Source: Sphingobium sp. DEHP117 | GTDB taxonomy: Bacteria > Pseudomonadota > Alphaproteobacteria > Sphingomonadales > Sphingomonadaceae | Direction of reading: 5' to 3' | Length of the DNA stretch: 64,000 nucleotides | NCBI RefSeq assembly: GCF_030867385.1 | Contig: NZ_JAPFBJ010000003.1 | Span: 496,001-560,000, forward strand | Shown: positions 1 to 6,765 of the stretch, piece by piece | How the letters are laid out: every line of letters starts with the position of its first letter | How positions within the stretch are numbered: the stretch's first letter is position 1 | Position numbers and translations under genes: made by a program | Notes under the pieces: generated by a model | The model's input: the letters and a program-made list of their open reading frames with translations, nothing else | The model's database searches: none | What the model was told of the DNA's origin: nothing

Positions 1-731
1 GAGCAGAACGCGACCGTCTGGCGGTCGCCGGCCTTCTCCCGCCAATGCGCAATGACCTGGTCGGTCACAGGCGCCTTGTTCATGATGGCGTCGACCTGGC
101 CCATGTCGAAATCGGCAGCCGTCTTGCGAACCTTGCCGAGATCTTCGCGAACCCCGACGTCGATGACGAAGGTGCGCGGCCGCACGAGATGGCCCGAGGC
201 GATCAGTTCCCCCATGCGGATCTGGTCCGCCACGTTGGTGAATACTTCGCGCAGTCCCTTGCGGTCACCGCGATTGGGCGTGGCGGTGACTCCGAAGATG
301 CGCGCCATCGGATTGAGGTGGAGAACGCGATCGATGATACGACGGTAGCTGTCGGCGACCGCATGATGCGCCTCGTCGATTACCAGCAGATCGACCGCTG
401 GCATGGCATCCAGATTGGCCGGCCGGGAAAGGGTCGGCACCATCGCGAAGGTGACCTGGCCACTCCAGTTCTTCGTGCCAGCATCGACAACCGAGGTGGT
501 CATGCCCGGATTGACCCGGGCGAATTTATCCCGGTTCTGATCTGTCAGTTCATCGCGGTGGGCCAGGACACAGGCCTTGGCGCGGCTGTCGCCGATCATC
601 TGGCCCGCGACCGCGGACAGGATAATCGTCTTGCCCGTGCCGGTCGGAGCCACACCGAGCGTGTTGCCGTGAGTGTCGAGCGCAGACAGGCTGCGCTCGA
701 CGAAAAGGGACTGTCGGGGACGAAGGATCAT
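1..731 (-). CDS. DEAD/DEAH-box superfamily 2 helicase (partial, runs off the left edge)
   Basis: N-terminal 243 codons of an SF2 helicase, read on the minus strand from ATG at 731. The first residues are MILRPRQ, followed by a Walker A motif APTGTGKT (about residues 28-35), a Walker B/motif II DEAH (in VIDEAHHA, about 118-125) and motif III-like VTATPNRGD. This is the ATP-binding RecA-like lobe; the second lobe lies outside the window. It is the last visible gene of a minus-strand operon that starts with an AlpA-like regulator and follows the DUF669-like gene by 10 bp. ATPase, DUF669 and helicase together are typical of phage or integrative-element replication modules, so a role in element replication is inferred. 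The exact helicase subfamily cannot be told from this half. Confidence 0.85.
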   Translation of the reverse strand, partial: MILRPRQSLFVERSLSALDTHGNTLGVAPTGTGKTIILSAVAGQMIGDSRAKACVLAHRDELTDQNRDKFARVNPGMTTSVVDAGTKNWSGQVTFAMVPTLSRPANLDAMPAVDLLVIDEAHHAVADSYRRIIDRVLHLNPMARIFGVTATPNRGDRKGLREVFTNVADQIRMGELIASGHLVRPRTFVIDVGVREDLGKVRKTAADFDMGQVDAIMNKAPVTDQVIAHWREKAGDRQTVAFC

Positions 732-741
732 GGCGTGCTCC

Positions 742-1317
742 TCACTGTGCCCAGGCGGGGCGACCGCCGGTTGCAGGCGCTGAGGAGAACTGGGGCGATG
801 CAGCCGCCGGCGTGGCCGCGACCGAACCCATCAGCGCCGAGTACTCGCGGTGGTCCGGGGTGACGGCGGTGCGGATGTCATTCTTGTCATCGCCGTTGCT
901 GTCGGTGCCGACATCGATGCGGGCGACGAACTCCAGTCCGTCGAGGTCGCCGAAGCCGCTGATGCGGCGTGCCGCCTGGGCCTGCGGGCTGTTGTCCTTG
1001 TCGGAAATCCCGCGCGCCGAGTTCAGCATCGAGCGCACCAGACCGCGCCCCATATTGGCCCAGTCAGGCCCCTTCGGACTGTAGAGCCCGATCATGCCGA
1101 ACACCTTGCGCTTGGCGAAGGGACCTTCGAGCACCGTATATTCGATGTTCAGATAGACCGAACCGGTGGTGCCACGGGTGGCATAACCACCAGTCCAGCC
1201 CTGGCTGGGATCGTCATGGCCGCCCGGCCGGATGGTCATGCGGACCTTGGCGAGAGTGCCCTTGGGGATGATGTTCGAGGTCTGTTTGGCGTCGTTGAAA
1301 TCGTTCCAGCTACCCAT
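742..1317 (-). CDS. DUF669-like phage/mobile-element protein
   Basis: 191-residue acidic protein with no membrane segment or enzymatic motif that I can identify. The N-terminal half (MGSWNDFNDA, then a run of short beta-like segments such as YLNIEYTVLEGPFAKRKVF) resembles DUF669 proteins, which in phages sit between a RecA-like ATPase and a helicase, exactly as here. A possible single-strand DNA or recombination accessory role is inference from that position. The C-terminus is rich in Ala, Pro and Ser and probably disordered. The start has a good Shine-Dalgarno (AAGGAG about 8 bp upstream). A fragment of a second, related gene copy survives at 9818-9862. Confidence 0.7.
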   Translation of the reverse strand: MGSWNDFNDAKQTSNIIPKGTLAKVRMTIRPGGHDDPSQGWTGGYATRGTTGSVYLNIEYTVLEGPFAKRKVFGMIGLYSPKGPDWANMGRGLVRSMLNSARGISDKDNSPQAQAARRISGFGDLDGLEFVARIDVGTDSNGDDKNDIRTAVTPDHREYSALMGSVAATPAAASPQFSSAPATGGRPAWAQ

Positions 1318-1337
1318 GATGGGTCTCCTTGTTCAGG

Positions 1338-2207
1338 TCAGTTTTGGGGGGATTGGGTGTTGGCTGCCGGCACGTCGGGCAGGCCGAATTCCAGCCGGTC
1401 GCTGGCGGGCGTGACGGGACCACGGATCTTGGCCATGAGCCGGCCCAGGTGCGGTTCCTCGACCAACGCGAGGCGGCCAGACCGGTCCTTGGCCGGGTAG
1501 GACCACGGGTTGATCGTCTGGCAGATGAAGGCACGCGAAGCGTTTCCGGCCTCGTCCTTCACCTCGGCCATCGTCAGGACTTCATCGACGATGCCCGGCA
1601 GCTCGAGTCCGGTCTTGGAACCGTCGATCTGCGGCTGAAAAACCTTGCGATTGAAGTCGTCCAGCTTCTCGTCGAGGATGCCGACGAACCAGACATTCTT
1701 CGTCCGGGTGTGCTGGAGATGGGTCAGCCAGGCGATCATTTCCCGGCCGTGCAGACCATAGGCACCGCGCATGTCAGGCTTACCGGTCTTGTCGGAAAAT
1801 GCCTCGGGCTGCCCCTTGCACCATTGGAAGCATAGGCGCCCGGCAACCGTGATCGAGTCGATGAAGACTGTCTCGTACCGGTCGATCGCCGCGGCATCGC
1901 CGAACCGGGCGCACACCGCATTGTAATGCGCCTGGCTGTAGACCTGATCGTCGCGCAGCGCCGGGTTCGGCCCGCCGATGAACACCGCAAAGTCCCGGCA
2001 TTCCTCCCAGGTGCGGGGACGGATGCTGTCGCCGGTCCACCCTTCGATGGCGAGGTCACCCGCCTCGAGGTCGAAGAACAGGGTCGTCGTTGCAGGAAGA
2101 GTCCAGAGCAGACTGGTCTTGCCGATGCCGGATTTGCCGAAGATCACGCCCTTGATGCCGCGGTTTTCCGCGAGACGCTGATCCGCCGAAATGATCGGGA
2201 GAGTCAT
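1338..2207 (-). CDS. AAA family ATP-binding protein, phage RecA-like (AAA_24 type)
   Basis: 289-residue P-loop ATPase. Walker A is GKSGIGKT (about residues 24-31), followed by LFFDLEAGDLAIEGW, which fits the AAA_24 / phage nucleotide-binding family. A VFIDSITVAGR stretch is a likely Walker B. Such proteins are encoded beside DUF669 proteins and helicases in temperate phages and integrative elements, where they are thought to act in DNA recombination or replication. The ATG overlaps the end of the upstream gene by 4 bp, so the two are probably translationally coupled. Function is by family and context only. Confidence 0.8.
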   Translation of the reverse strand: MTLPIISADQRLAENRGIKGVIFGKSGIGKTSLLWTLPATTTLFFDLEAGDLAIEGWTGDSIRPRTWEECRDFAVFIGGPNPALRDDQVYSQAHYNAVCARFGDAAAIDRYETVFIDSITVAGRLCFQWCKGQPEAFSDKTGKPDMRGAYGLHGREMIAWLTHLQHTRTKNVWFVGILDEKLDDFNRKVFQPQIDGSKTGLELPGIVDEVLTMAEVKDEAGNASRAFICQTINPWSYPAKDRSGRLALVEEPHLGRLMAKIRGPVTPASDRLEFGLPDVPAANTQSPQN

Positions 2208-2701
2208 GCTGCGCCCTCCAGCTTGAGCTTGAAGCTGGGGGAGCCGCTGCGCACCGTCCGGGCGGTAGTGAAGGCGCTGCGAATATGGCTGGGCCAGGCT
2301 GCGAACTTGCGCTCGGAGACCTTGAAGCTGATGTCGACGTATTCGCGGGGATCTTCGCCGTCCGCCTTGATGCGCTCGACCAGCTGGGCCAGTTCGAACT
2401 GATCCCAGTCGACCTTCTTCGGCAGGTCGGCGACGATCGTCACGTCACCGTCAGCGAAGCGCGCGGCGCCAAAATCCTTACCGGCATCGCCGCGCGCTTG
2501 CGAAGCACGATCGGCATATTTGAGGGCAAGCGCGCCATTGAGCCAGTCGCTGGCCATCTTGGCAAAACGCAGGCGCTCCTCGATCTCCTGCTGGAGATGG
2601 GCGAGCACCTCGGCCGGCAGGGCGACGATCTCGCCCACGGCCATGTGAACGAAGTCGTCCACGCTGATGTGGTTGGGGATGATCATGTCGGCCGCCCTCA
2701 C
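2204..2701 (-). CDS. Hypothetical protein of the island replication operon
   Basis: 165-residue protein that I do not recognise. It is charged and mostly helical in character near residues 20-60 (VALPAEVLAHLQQEIEERL), with no signal peptide or membrane segment. It overlaps both neighbours by 4 bp (AlpA-like gene upstream, AAA ATPase downstream), so it is clearly part of a coupled operon. An internal Met at residue 6 is an alternative start. The position between a small HTH regulator and the RecA-like ATPase suggests an accessory role in element maintenance, but nothing in the sequence gives a mechanism. Confidence 0.6.
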   Translation of the reverse strand: MRAADMIIPNHISVDDFVHMAVGEIVALPAEVLAHLQQEIEERLRFAKMASDWLNGALALKYADRASQARGDAGKDFGAARFADGDVTIVADLPKKVDWDQFELAQLVERIKADGEDPREYVDISFKVSERKFAAWPSHIRSAFTTARTVRSGSPSFKLKLEGAA

Positions 2702-2907
2702 GCCACGGCCTGCGCATCAGCGCGGGCGGTGTTGTGCCGGGCCTGGGCAGCTTCGAACGCCTCGACATCTTCGAGGCGATAAACGACGCGACCGCCGAGC
2801 TTGATGAATTGCGGGCCTTCGCCCGTCCACCGCCAGCGCTCGAGCGTGCGATGGGAGATATTCCAGCGATCAGCGAGATCGATCTGGTTCAAATGCCTGA
2901 GTGACAT
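2698..2907 (-). CDS. AlpA/excisionase-type helix-turn-helix protein
   Basis: 69-residue protein, essentially one MerR-like winged HTH of the AlpA/Xis type: an N-terminal LADRWNISHRTLERWR helix-turn-helix, then KLGGRVVYRLEDVEAFEAAQ, the usual wing and closing helix. Proteins of this kind act as small regulators or directionality factors of integrative elements. It is the first gene of the minus-strand operon reaching the helicase and overlaps the next gene by 4 bp. Directly upstream lies a long imperfect hairpin (2909-2992), which makes autoregulation or a structured leader plausible. Confidence 0.85.
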   Translation of the reverse strand: MSLRHLNQIDLADRWNISHRTLERWRWTGEGPQFIKLGGRVVYRLEDVEAFEAAQARHNTARADAQAVA

Positions 2908-2908
2908 G

Positions 2909-2992
2909 AGCGTAACTCCGTTGATGCGCTTTCCCCATCATCCAGCTTCCTGCTGGCCCTTGGGGATGCGCGCATTTTCAACGGGTTACGCT
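2909..2992. repeat. Long imperfect inverted repeat in the alpA-like leader
   Basis: An approximately 84-bp imperfect palindrome. The outer arms pair AGCGTAAC-t-CCGTTGA with CAACGG-g-TTACGCT, then GCGC with GCGC, CCCCA with TGGGG and CCAGC with GCTGG around a short TTCCT loop. It ends 2 bp before the AlpA-like start codon, so it would form a hairpin in the mRNA leader or a cruciform in DNA. An operator, attenuator or processing site for the element is possible; which one cannot be told. Confidence 0.6.
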
Positions 2993-3039
2993 GACTTCGA
3001 TATAATCAGCCCCGATCTTTCTTGTGACATGCGCCAACG

Positions 3040-3062
3040 AAAAAGCCCCGGATTCCGGGGCT
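3040..3062 (-). terminator. Rho-independent terminator of the QueC-like operon
   Basis: On the minus strand the stem AGCCCCGG / CCGGGGCT (8 bp, 3-nt loop) is followed by a run of five T. It lies 50 bp past the stop codon of the QueC-like gene and isolates that operon from the AlpA operon downstream on the same strand. Confidence 0.8.
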
Positions 3063-3113
3063 AACACTAGGCTGATTGTGACGTCTGGCGGCGTATGGCG
3101 TGACGCGAAAGAC

Positions 3114-4976
3114 TCAGGCTTGTGATGTAGCCGCGCCCTCGGCCTGAATATCGCCCAACGAGATTTCTCGGCATTCCGGATTCAGGCGATAGCCAGCGCG
3201 CTCTTTCGTCTCGATGAAGGTGTCCTGATCCACTGGGATGCCGAGCATCACGGCGAGCGGATCGAGGGCCTTGCGTAACCGCCCCAGTTGTTGGCGCATC
3301 GATTGCTCGCTGATGCTAAGCCGGTCTGCCAATTCGGTTGCCGGCAGGAACGGAACATCCGCTCTTTGTCTCTTTGCGTTCCGAAAGTTCTCGATTAGCA
3401 CCTCGACCACGCGAAAATTTGCACCGTCCAGATGATGGCCGCCCTGGAACACGATGTGCTGGCTGTTTTCATCCAACGCAAATTCAAGAACTGGGGTGCC
3501 AAGGCGATCCATGAACGCCTTGGCCTGTGCATCGTAGTCGGAAGCCGCGACCGCTTCTATGTGTCCTCGACTGAAGCAGGTTGCCAGCAGAGAACCTGGC
3601 GGAAGCTCGTTTCGGTACAACGGCCCGATGTGGGACGAAACTGCAGCGGTGATCACGTCCTCGACCGCCTTCGCGTGGCGTTGGAAAAGGTCGAAAATCC
3701 GATCACCAGCATCACCGGTCGTCAGACCGGGAAAGTAGTCCAACGAGGACACGACCTCTGGAAAGTCTACGAGAAACCGCTCTTTGGTTGTCGTGGCAAT
3801 TCGCTGAAATGTCGAAACATAGCCCAAGGCCATCCGCAGATCGTCGTCTGCGCTGCGATCGGCCAAAAGGAGGTCGCGCATGTAATTTTCAGATGGCTCA
3901 TAGTCAGCCATGCCGGCGGCAAGAACCGCAAAGCGTCGGTCGATGCATTGCGAACAGACCCCGCAGTGCTTCTGCTTTTCGGTCCAGATCCGCGGCCTCG
4001 TACAGCTCACGGTCTGCTCGAGCATGTCGGCGACCCCCGCTTCGGCGATTTTCCGGGTCACCTCCTCCTTCGTCAACCATTGCAGAGGGGTCTGGATCTC
4101 GATCTGTCGGTCTAAGAGCAGTGAAAACAGCGACTCCAGTCCACGCAGCACTTTCGGGTGTGTAGTACGCGTGGCGCGACCACCCACAACATCGCCCGAC
4201 AAAGGCGGATTGATGCTGACAACACCGTTCTCGTAAAAGCTGAAGCTGTCCTTGCCGGTCATCCTCGCTACCACAAGTCCGAGGCAGGCAAATAGGAACG
4301 ACCGTGTCCGCTGCGTGAATTCACGCGCCCGTACATTCTCGTTGCTGACCCAAACCGGTATGTACGAAACCTTCTGACCAAAACCCCTCTGTTTCAGGCC
4401 TTCGATCAGGTTTTCCTGAACGGCGCGTATCTTGGTGGAAGAGTAGTGTCCAACGAGCGTGACCGAGTTCCCGCGCGTTATGATGTCGTTGACGGTTCCC
4501 GCAAACGAGTCGACACCCCCAGAGAATAAGGCGACCTCGTCGTGCTCCGCGGATGCGTCGATGAGGTCGGAAAAGTACAGTTCCCCCGGCTGGAACGGAG
4601 CTTCCGTCTTTCGAAAATCAAACTCGTAACTGTCATCCGACAGGAAGCCCAAGGTATCCGCTAGGATCTTGTGAACCTCTGGGTCCTGCCAGACCTCGAT
4701 CTCGCGCACCGGGATAGAAAACCGCAGGCTTCGGCGCCAGTTCTCCCCGAAATTCGTCAGCTTGTCAGACCCACGGATCAGACGCTGATCCGCGCAATAA
4801 ACGTAAGCCGCAACCTCGAGGAGATCGATCAGCAGATCGGGCACATTCCCGAGCATTGTCCGGCTGATATAGTCGATGCGTAGATTGACGTTCTTGGATG
4901 GGCCATGGACGTCCAGGGCGATAGCCTCTTGAGTTGAGGGCTGAGACACTCCGCATTCGATCAGAAACCGTTTCAC
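3114..4976 (-). CDS. QueC-like 7-deazaguanine synthase-family protein with C-terminal winged helix
   Basis: 620 residues, much longer than housekeeping QueC (about 230). An N-terminal region of about 150 residues of unknown fold precedes an ATP-pyrophosphatase PP-loop, SGGVDSFAG at 152-160. A zinc site C325-x12-C338-x2-C341-x2-C344 matches the four-Cys arrangement of QueC enzymes. The last 80 residues (QLGRLRKALDPL ... ETKERAGYRLNPE) look like an OmpR-type winged helix. QueC-like enzymes occur in the Qat anti-phage system (QatC) and in type IV CBASS. The gene starts 4 bp inside the end of its partner (4973-5806) and has its own terminator. No other queuosine gene is present, so a defence or modification role is inferred rather than tRNA queuosine synthesis. 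The family call is firm, the role is not. Confidence 0.8.
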   Translation of the reverse strand: MKRFLIECGVSQPSTQEAIALDVHGPSKNVNLRIDYISRTMLGNVPDLLIDLLEVAAYVYCADQRLIRGSDKLTNFGENWRRSLRFSIPVREIEVWQDPEVHKILADTLGFLSDDSYEFDFRKTEAPFQPGELYFSDLIDASAEHDEVALFSGGVDSFAGTVNDIITRGNSVTLVGHYSSTKIRAVQENLIEGLKQRGFGQKVSYIPVWVSNENVRAREFTQRTRSFLFACLGLVVARMTGKDSFSFYENGVVSINPPLSGDVVGGRATRTTHPKVLRGLESLFSLLLDRQIEIQTPLQWLTKEEVTRKIAEAGVADMLEQTVSCTRPRIWTEKQKHCGVCSQCIDRRFAVLAAGMADYEPSENYMRDLLLADRSADDDLRMALGYVSTFQRIATTTKERFLVDFPEVVSSLDYFPGLTTGDAGDRIFDLFQRHAKAVEDVITAAVSSHIGPLYRNELPPGSLLATCFSRGHIEAVAASDYDAQAKAFMDRLGTPVLEFALDENSQHIVFQGGHHLDGANFRVVEVLIENFRNAKRQRADVPFLPATELADRLSISEQSMRQQLGRLRKALDPLAVMLGIPVDQDTFIETKERAGYRLNPECREISLGDIQAEGAATSQA

Positions 4977-5806
4977 GGTGCCCCCTTCCTCATTTCAAGC
5001 TCAATCCGCATTTTTTCGACCGCATGGGCTGAGAACCGACGGACGTCAGCCTTCGACACCTGCTTGCCGTCCCTGTAGTGGTTCTTACCCAGCCAATCTT
5101 TAGCGAAGGCGCGCATGATGAGTGCCGACTCGTCACAGTGGCGCCGGATCGCATCGTTGAAAGCCCGGAGATCGTGCACCGATTTGGCGACCCGACCGGC
5201 ACCGACCATGTTGTGGAGATTGCGGTCGACATAATAGTGGATCACGCGTTCGACGAAGTTCGCGTAAAAACGATGGGCCAGCGCCGCGAATTGTTCGGTT
5301 CCTTTAAGCGCCGCGACCGATGTACGCACATCGATCGCCGTGGGCGTCCATAGTGTTGGCAATGATGCTCGCATCGCCTCGCCCAGAGCCGACAGGCCGG
5401 CACGGCGCGCTATTTCGCCAAGGTCTGTGGCTCCCGAATGAAGTCGTCTCTGGACCGTCTCCAAAGCTCGGTCGTAACCGACAAGCACATTTGATTGCGA
5501 GGTCGGCGCCATGTCCGCCATGCCGAGTTCTCCAAGACTGGCTGGAAAATCGTCGGAGGCCACCGCCTGAGGCATTCTGACAAGAAGCCAAAGGGCCTCA
5601 ATGAAGACGTCGTCTTTCAGCGCGAGTTTCAATGCGTCGCGCCCGACTTCGGTCACCTGGTCGACCAGGTCATCGGTAGGAGTGCCACCATCAACCAGAA
5701 ACTTGACGATGTCCGGCAGAAGGCGGTGTGCTGGAAGCTTTCCAAGCCGCTGATGTCCCACCGCGCACCTAGCCTCCAGCAGATTGCGCTGGTTGCAAAC
5801 AAACAT
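4973..5806 (-). CDS. Partner of the QueC-like protein, QatB-like C-terminal region
   Basis: 277-residue protein with no signal peptide or catalytic motif that I can name. The C-terminal 120 residues (an FYANFVERVIHYY helix, an AFNDAIRRHCDESALIM helix and a closing basic helix) match my memory of the QatB C-terminal domain of Qat defence systems; this needs a profile search. The start at 5806 is the only ATG available, because an in-frame stop lies 12 codons upstream, and it has no strong Shine-Dalgarno. It overlaps the QueC-like gene by 4 bp, so the two are co-translated. QatA (ATPase) and QatD (TatD nuclease) are absent. A 20-bp palindrome lies about 115 bp upstream of the start. Confidence 0.55.
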   Translation of the reverse strand: MFVCNQRNLLEARCAVGHQRLGKLPAHRLLPDIVKFLVDGGTPTDDLVDQVTEVGRDALKLALKDDVFIEALWLLVRMPQAVASDDFPASLGELGMADMAPTSQSNVLVGYDRALETVQRRLHSGATDLGEIARRAGLSALGEAMRASLPTLWTPTAIDVRTSVAALKGTEQFAALAHRFYANFVERVIHYYVDRNLHNMVGAGRVAKSVHDLRAFNDAIRRHCDESALIMRAFAKDWLGKNHYRDGKQVSKADVRRFSAHAVEKMRIELEMRKGAP

Positions 5807-5920
5807 TCGACCAAGAAATTTCGTCCGCTCTAAACAGCTTAATCACGTCCTGCTCCCTCGCACAGGTAGCGACCGCGCGGACCTCCCAGCCTCGCTTTAT
5901 CGGATCACACACAGATGTTC

Positions 5921-5940
5921 TGATTTCGTTCACGAAATCA
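5921..5940. promoter_or_regulatory. Perfect palindrome upstream of the QueC/QatB-like operon
   Basis: TGATTTCGT-TC-ACGAAATCA: two 9-bp arms around a 2-bp spacer, in an AT-richer stretch (5843-6085) between the minus-strand QueC-like operon and the plus-strand recombinase cassette. The size and symmetry suit a dimeric repressor operator. No regulator gene is encoded in the cassette itself, except for the winged helix at the C-terminus of the QueC-like protein. Apart from this palindrome I see no other feature in 5843-6085. Confidence 0.5.
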
Positions 5941-6085
5941 AAAGAATCAAGCGGAAGCGTAACGCGAGAAGGCTCGCGCTTTCTAATGATTTCGCTCCTA
6001 TACTACAACTACTTGATAATGCTTGTTTATATGAGATTCCCTCGCTTACCGTCGCGCCAATCCAACTTTACTGCGAACGGTCTCC

Positions 6086-6304
6086 ATGTCCTGCGATACA
6101 TCCAGTCCAAATGGGCTCTGCCCCTCCAAGATGTCGTCAGACGCCCGGCTTTCAGAACTGGGTCGCATCGTCGCCGCCGGCATGCTGCGCATGCGCGAAC
6201 AGTCCAGTCCTTTATCTGCCGCGAGCGGAGATAGTTCACTCGCAATCCTGCCCACCAGGAGCGTCAGTCGTCCCCGGGCACGAGCCCGGAATGGAGGACA
6301 ATGA
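6086..6304 (+). CDS. Small hypothetical protein, first gene of recombinase cassette A
   Basis: 72-residue Ser/Arg-rich protein (MSCDTSSPNG ... SDARLSELGRIVAAGML). I recall similar short proteins upstream of DUF2924 genes in sphingomonads but cannot name a family. Support comes from context: its TGA overlaps the ATG of the DUF2924 gene by 4 bp, the same overlap seen at every following junction of the cassette (6762 and 8078). The start is uncertain, and Met16 (MSSDARL) is an alternative. No catalytic motif is visible. Confidence 0.5.
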   Translation: MSCDTSSPNGLCPSKMSSDARLSELGRIVAAGMLRMREQSSPLSAASGDSSLAILPTRSVSRPRARARNGGQ

Positions 6305-6765
6305 TGCACAAACAGGATGACAATGCGCAGGTGCTGGCCAGGCTGGCGGCGCTGAAGGAGATGACGGTCAGGGAACTGAAGGCCGAATGGGAGAAGCTGT
6401 TCAGCAGCGAGGCGCCCAACAACAGCCGCTCGTTCCTCGAGCAGCGGCTGACCTACCGGATCCAGGAGCTGACCTTCGGCGGCTTGTCGAAACCGGCACG
6501 CCAGCTGCTCGATGCCCTTGCCGACGAGGTCGAGGGCAAGAAGGTGCGCAAATCGGTGATCAGCGACCCGCGCAACCCGGTGATCGGCACCCGGTTGGTG
6601 CGCGAATGGAACGGGGCGGAGCACGTCATCACCGTGCTGAAGGACGGGTTCGACTGGCAGGGGCGCCGCTACAAGTCGCTGTCGGCCATCGCCCGCGACA
6701 TCACCGGCACCCAGTGGAACGGCTACCGCTTCTTTGGCCTGCGGGAACGGAAGGACGCGGCATGA
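6301..6765 (+). CDS. DUF2924 domain protein (recombinase-associated), cassette A
   Basis: 154-residue protein containing the DUF2924 signature: an N-terminal helical part (LAALKEMTVRELKAEWEKLF), then GTRLVREWNG...HVITVL..GFDWQGRRYKSLSAIARDITGTQWNG near residues 95-140. DUF2924 proteins are usually encoded immediately before a large serine recombinase, as here, and a partner or directionality role is often suspected but not proven. The Shine-Dalgarno GGAGGA at 6293 fits the second Met (6304) slightly better than the first. The gene overlaps the recombinase by 4 bp. It is homologous to 57368-57811 in the right island. Confidence 0.85.
   Translation: MMHKQDDNAQVLARLAALKEMTVRELKAEWEKLFSSEAPNNSRSFLEQRLTYRIQELTFGGLSKPARQLLDALADEVEGKKVRKSVISDPRNPVIGTRLVREWNGAEHVITVLKDGFDWQGRRYKSLSAIARDITGTQWNGYRFFGLRERKDAA

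Noticed and set aside
45..863. A long plus-strand frame at the left edge
   Set aside because: The minus strand here encodes a helicase with Walker A and DEAH motifs; the plus frame has none and crosses two minus-strand genes.
2978..3006. TTCAAC / TATAAT promoter-like pair on the plus strand
   Set aside because: It would point into the terminator of the QueC-like operon and toward no plus-strand gene; the -35 part belongs to the alpA leader hairpin.
5986..6234. Possible 82-codon gene upstream of cassette A
   Set aside because: It overlaps the better supported 6086-6304 frame, which alone is coupled to DUF2924 by a 4-bp overlap.
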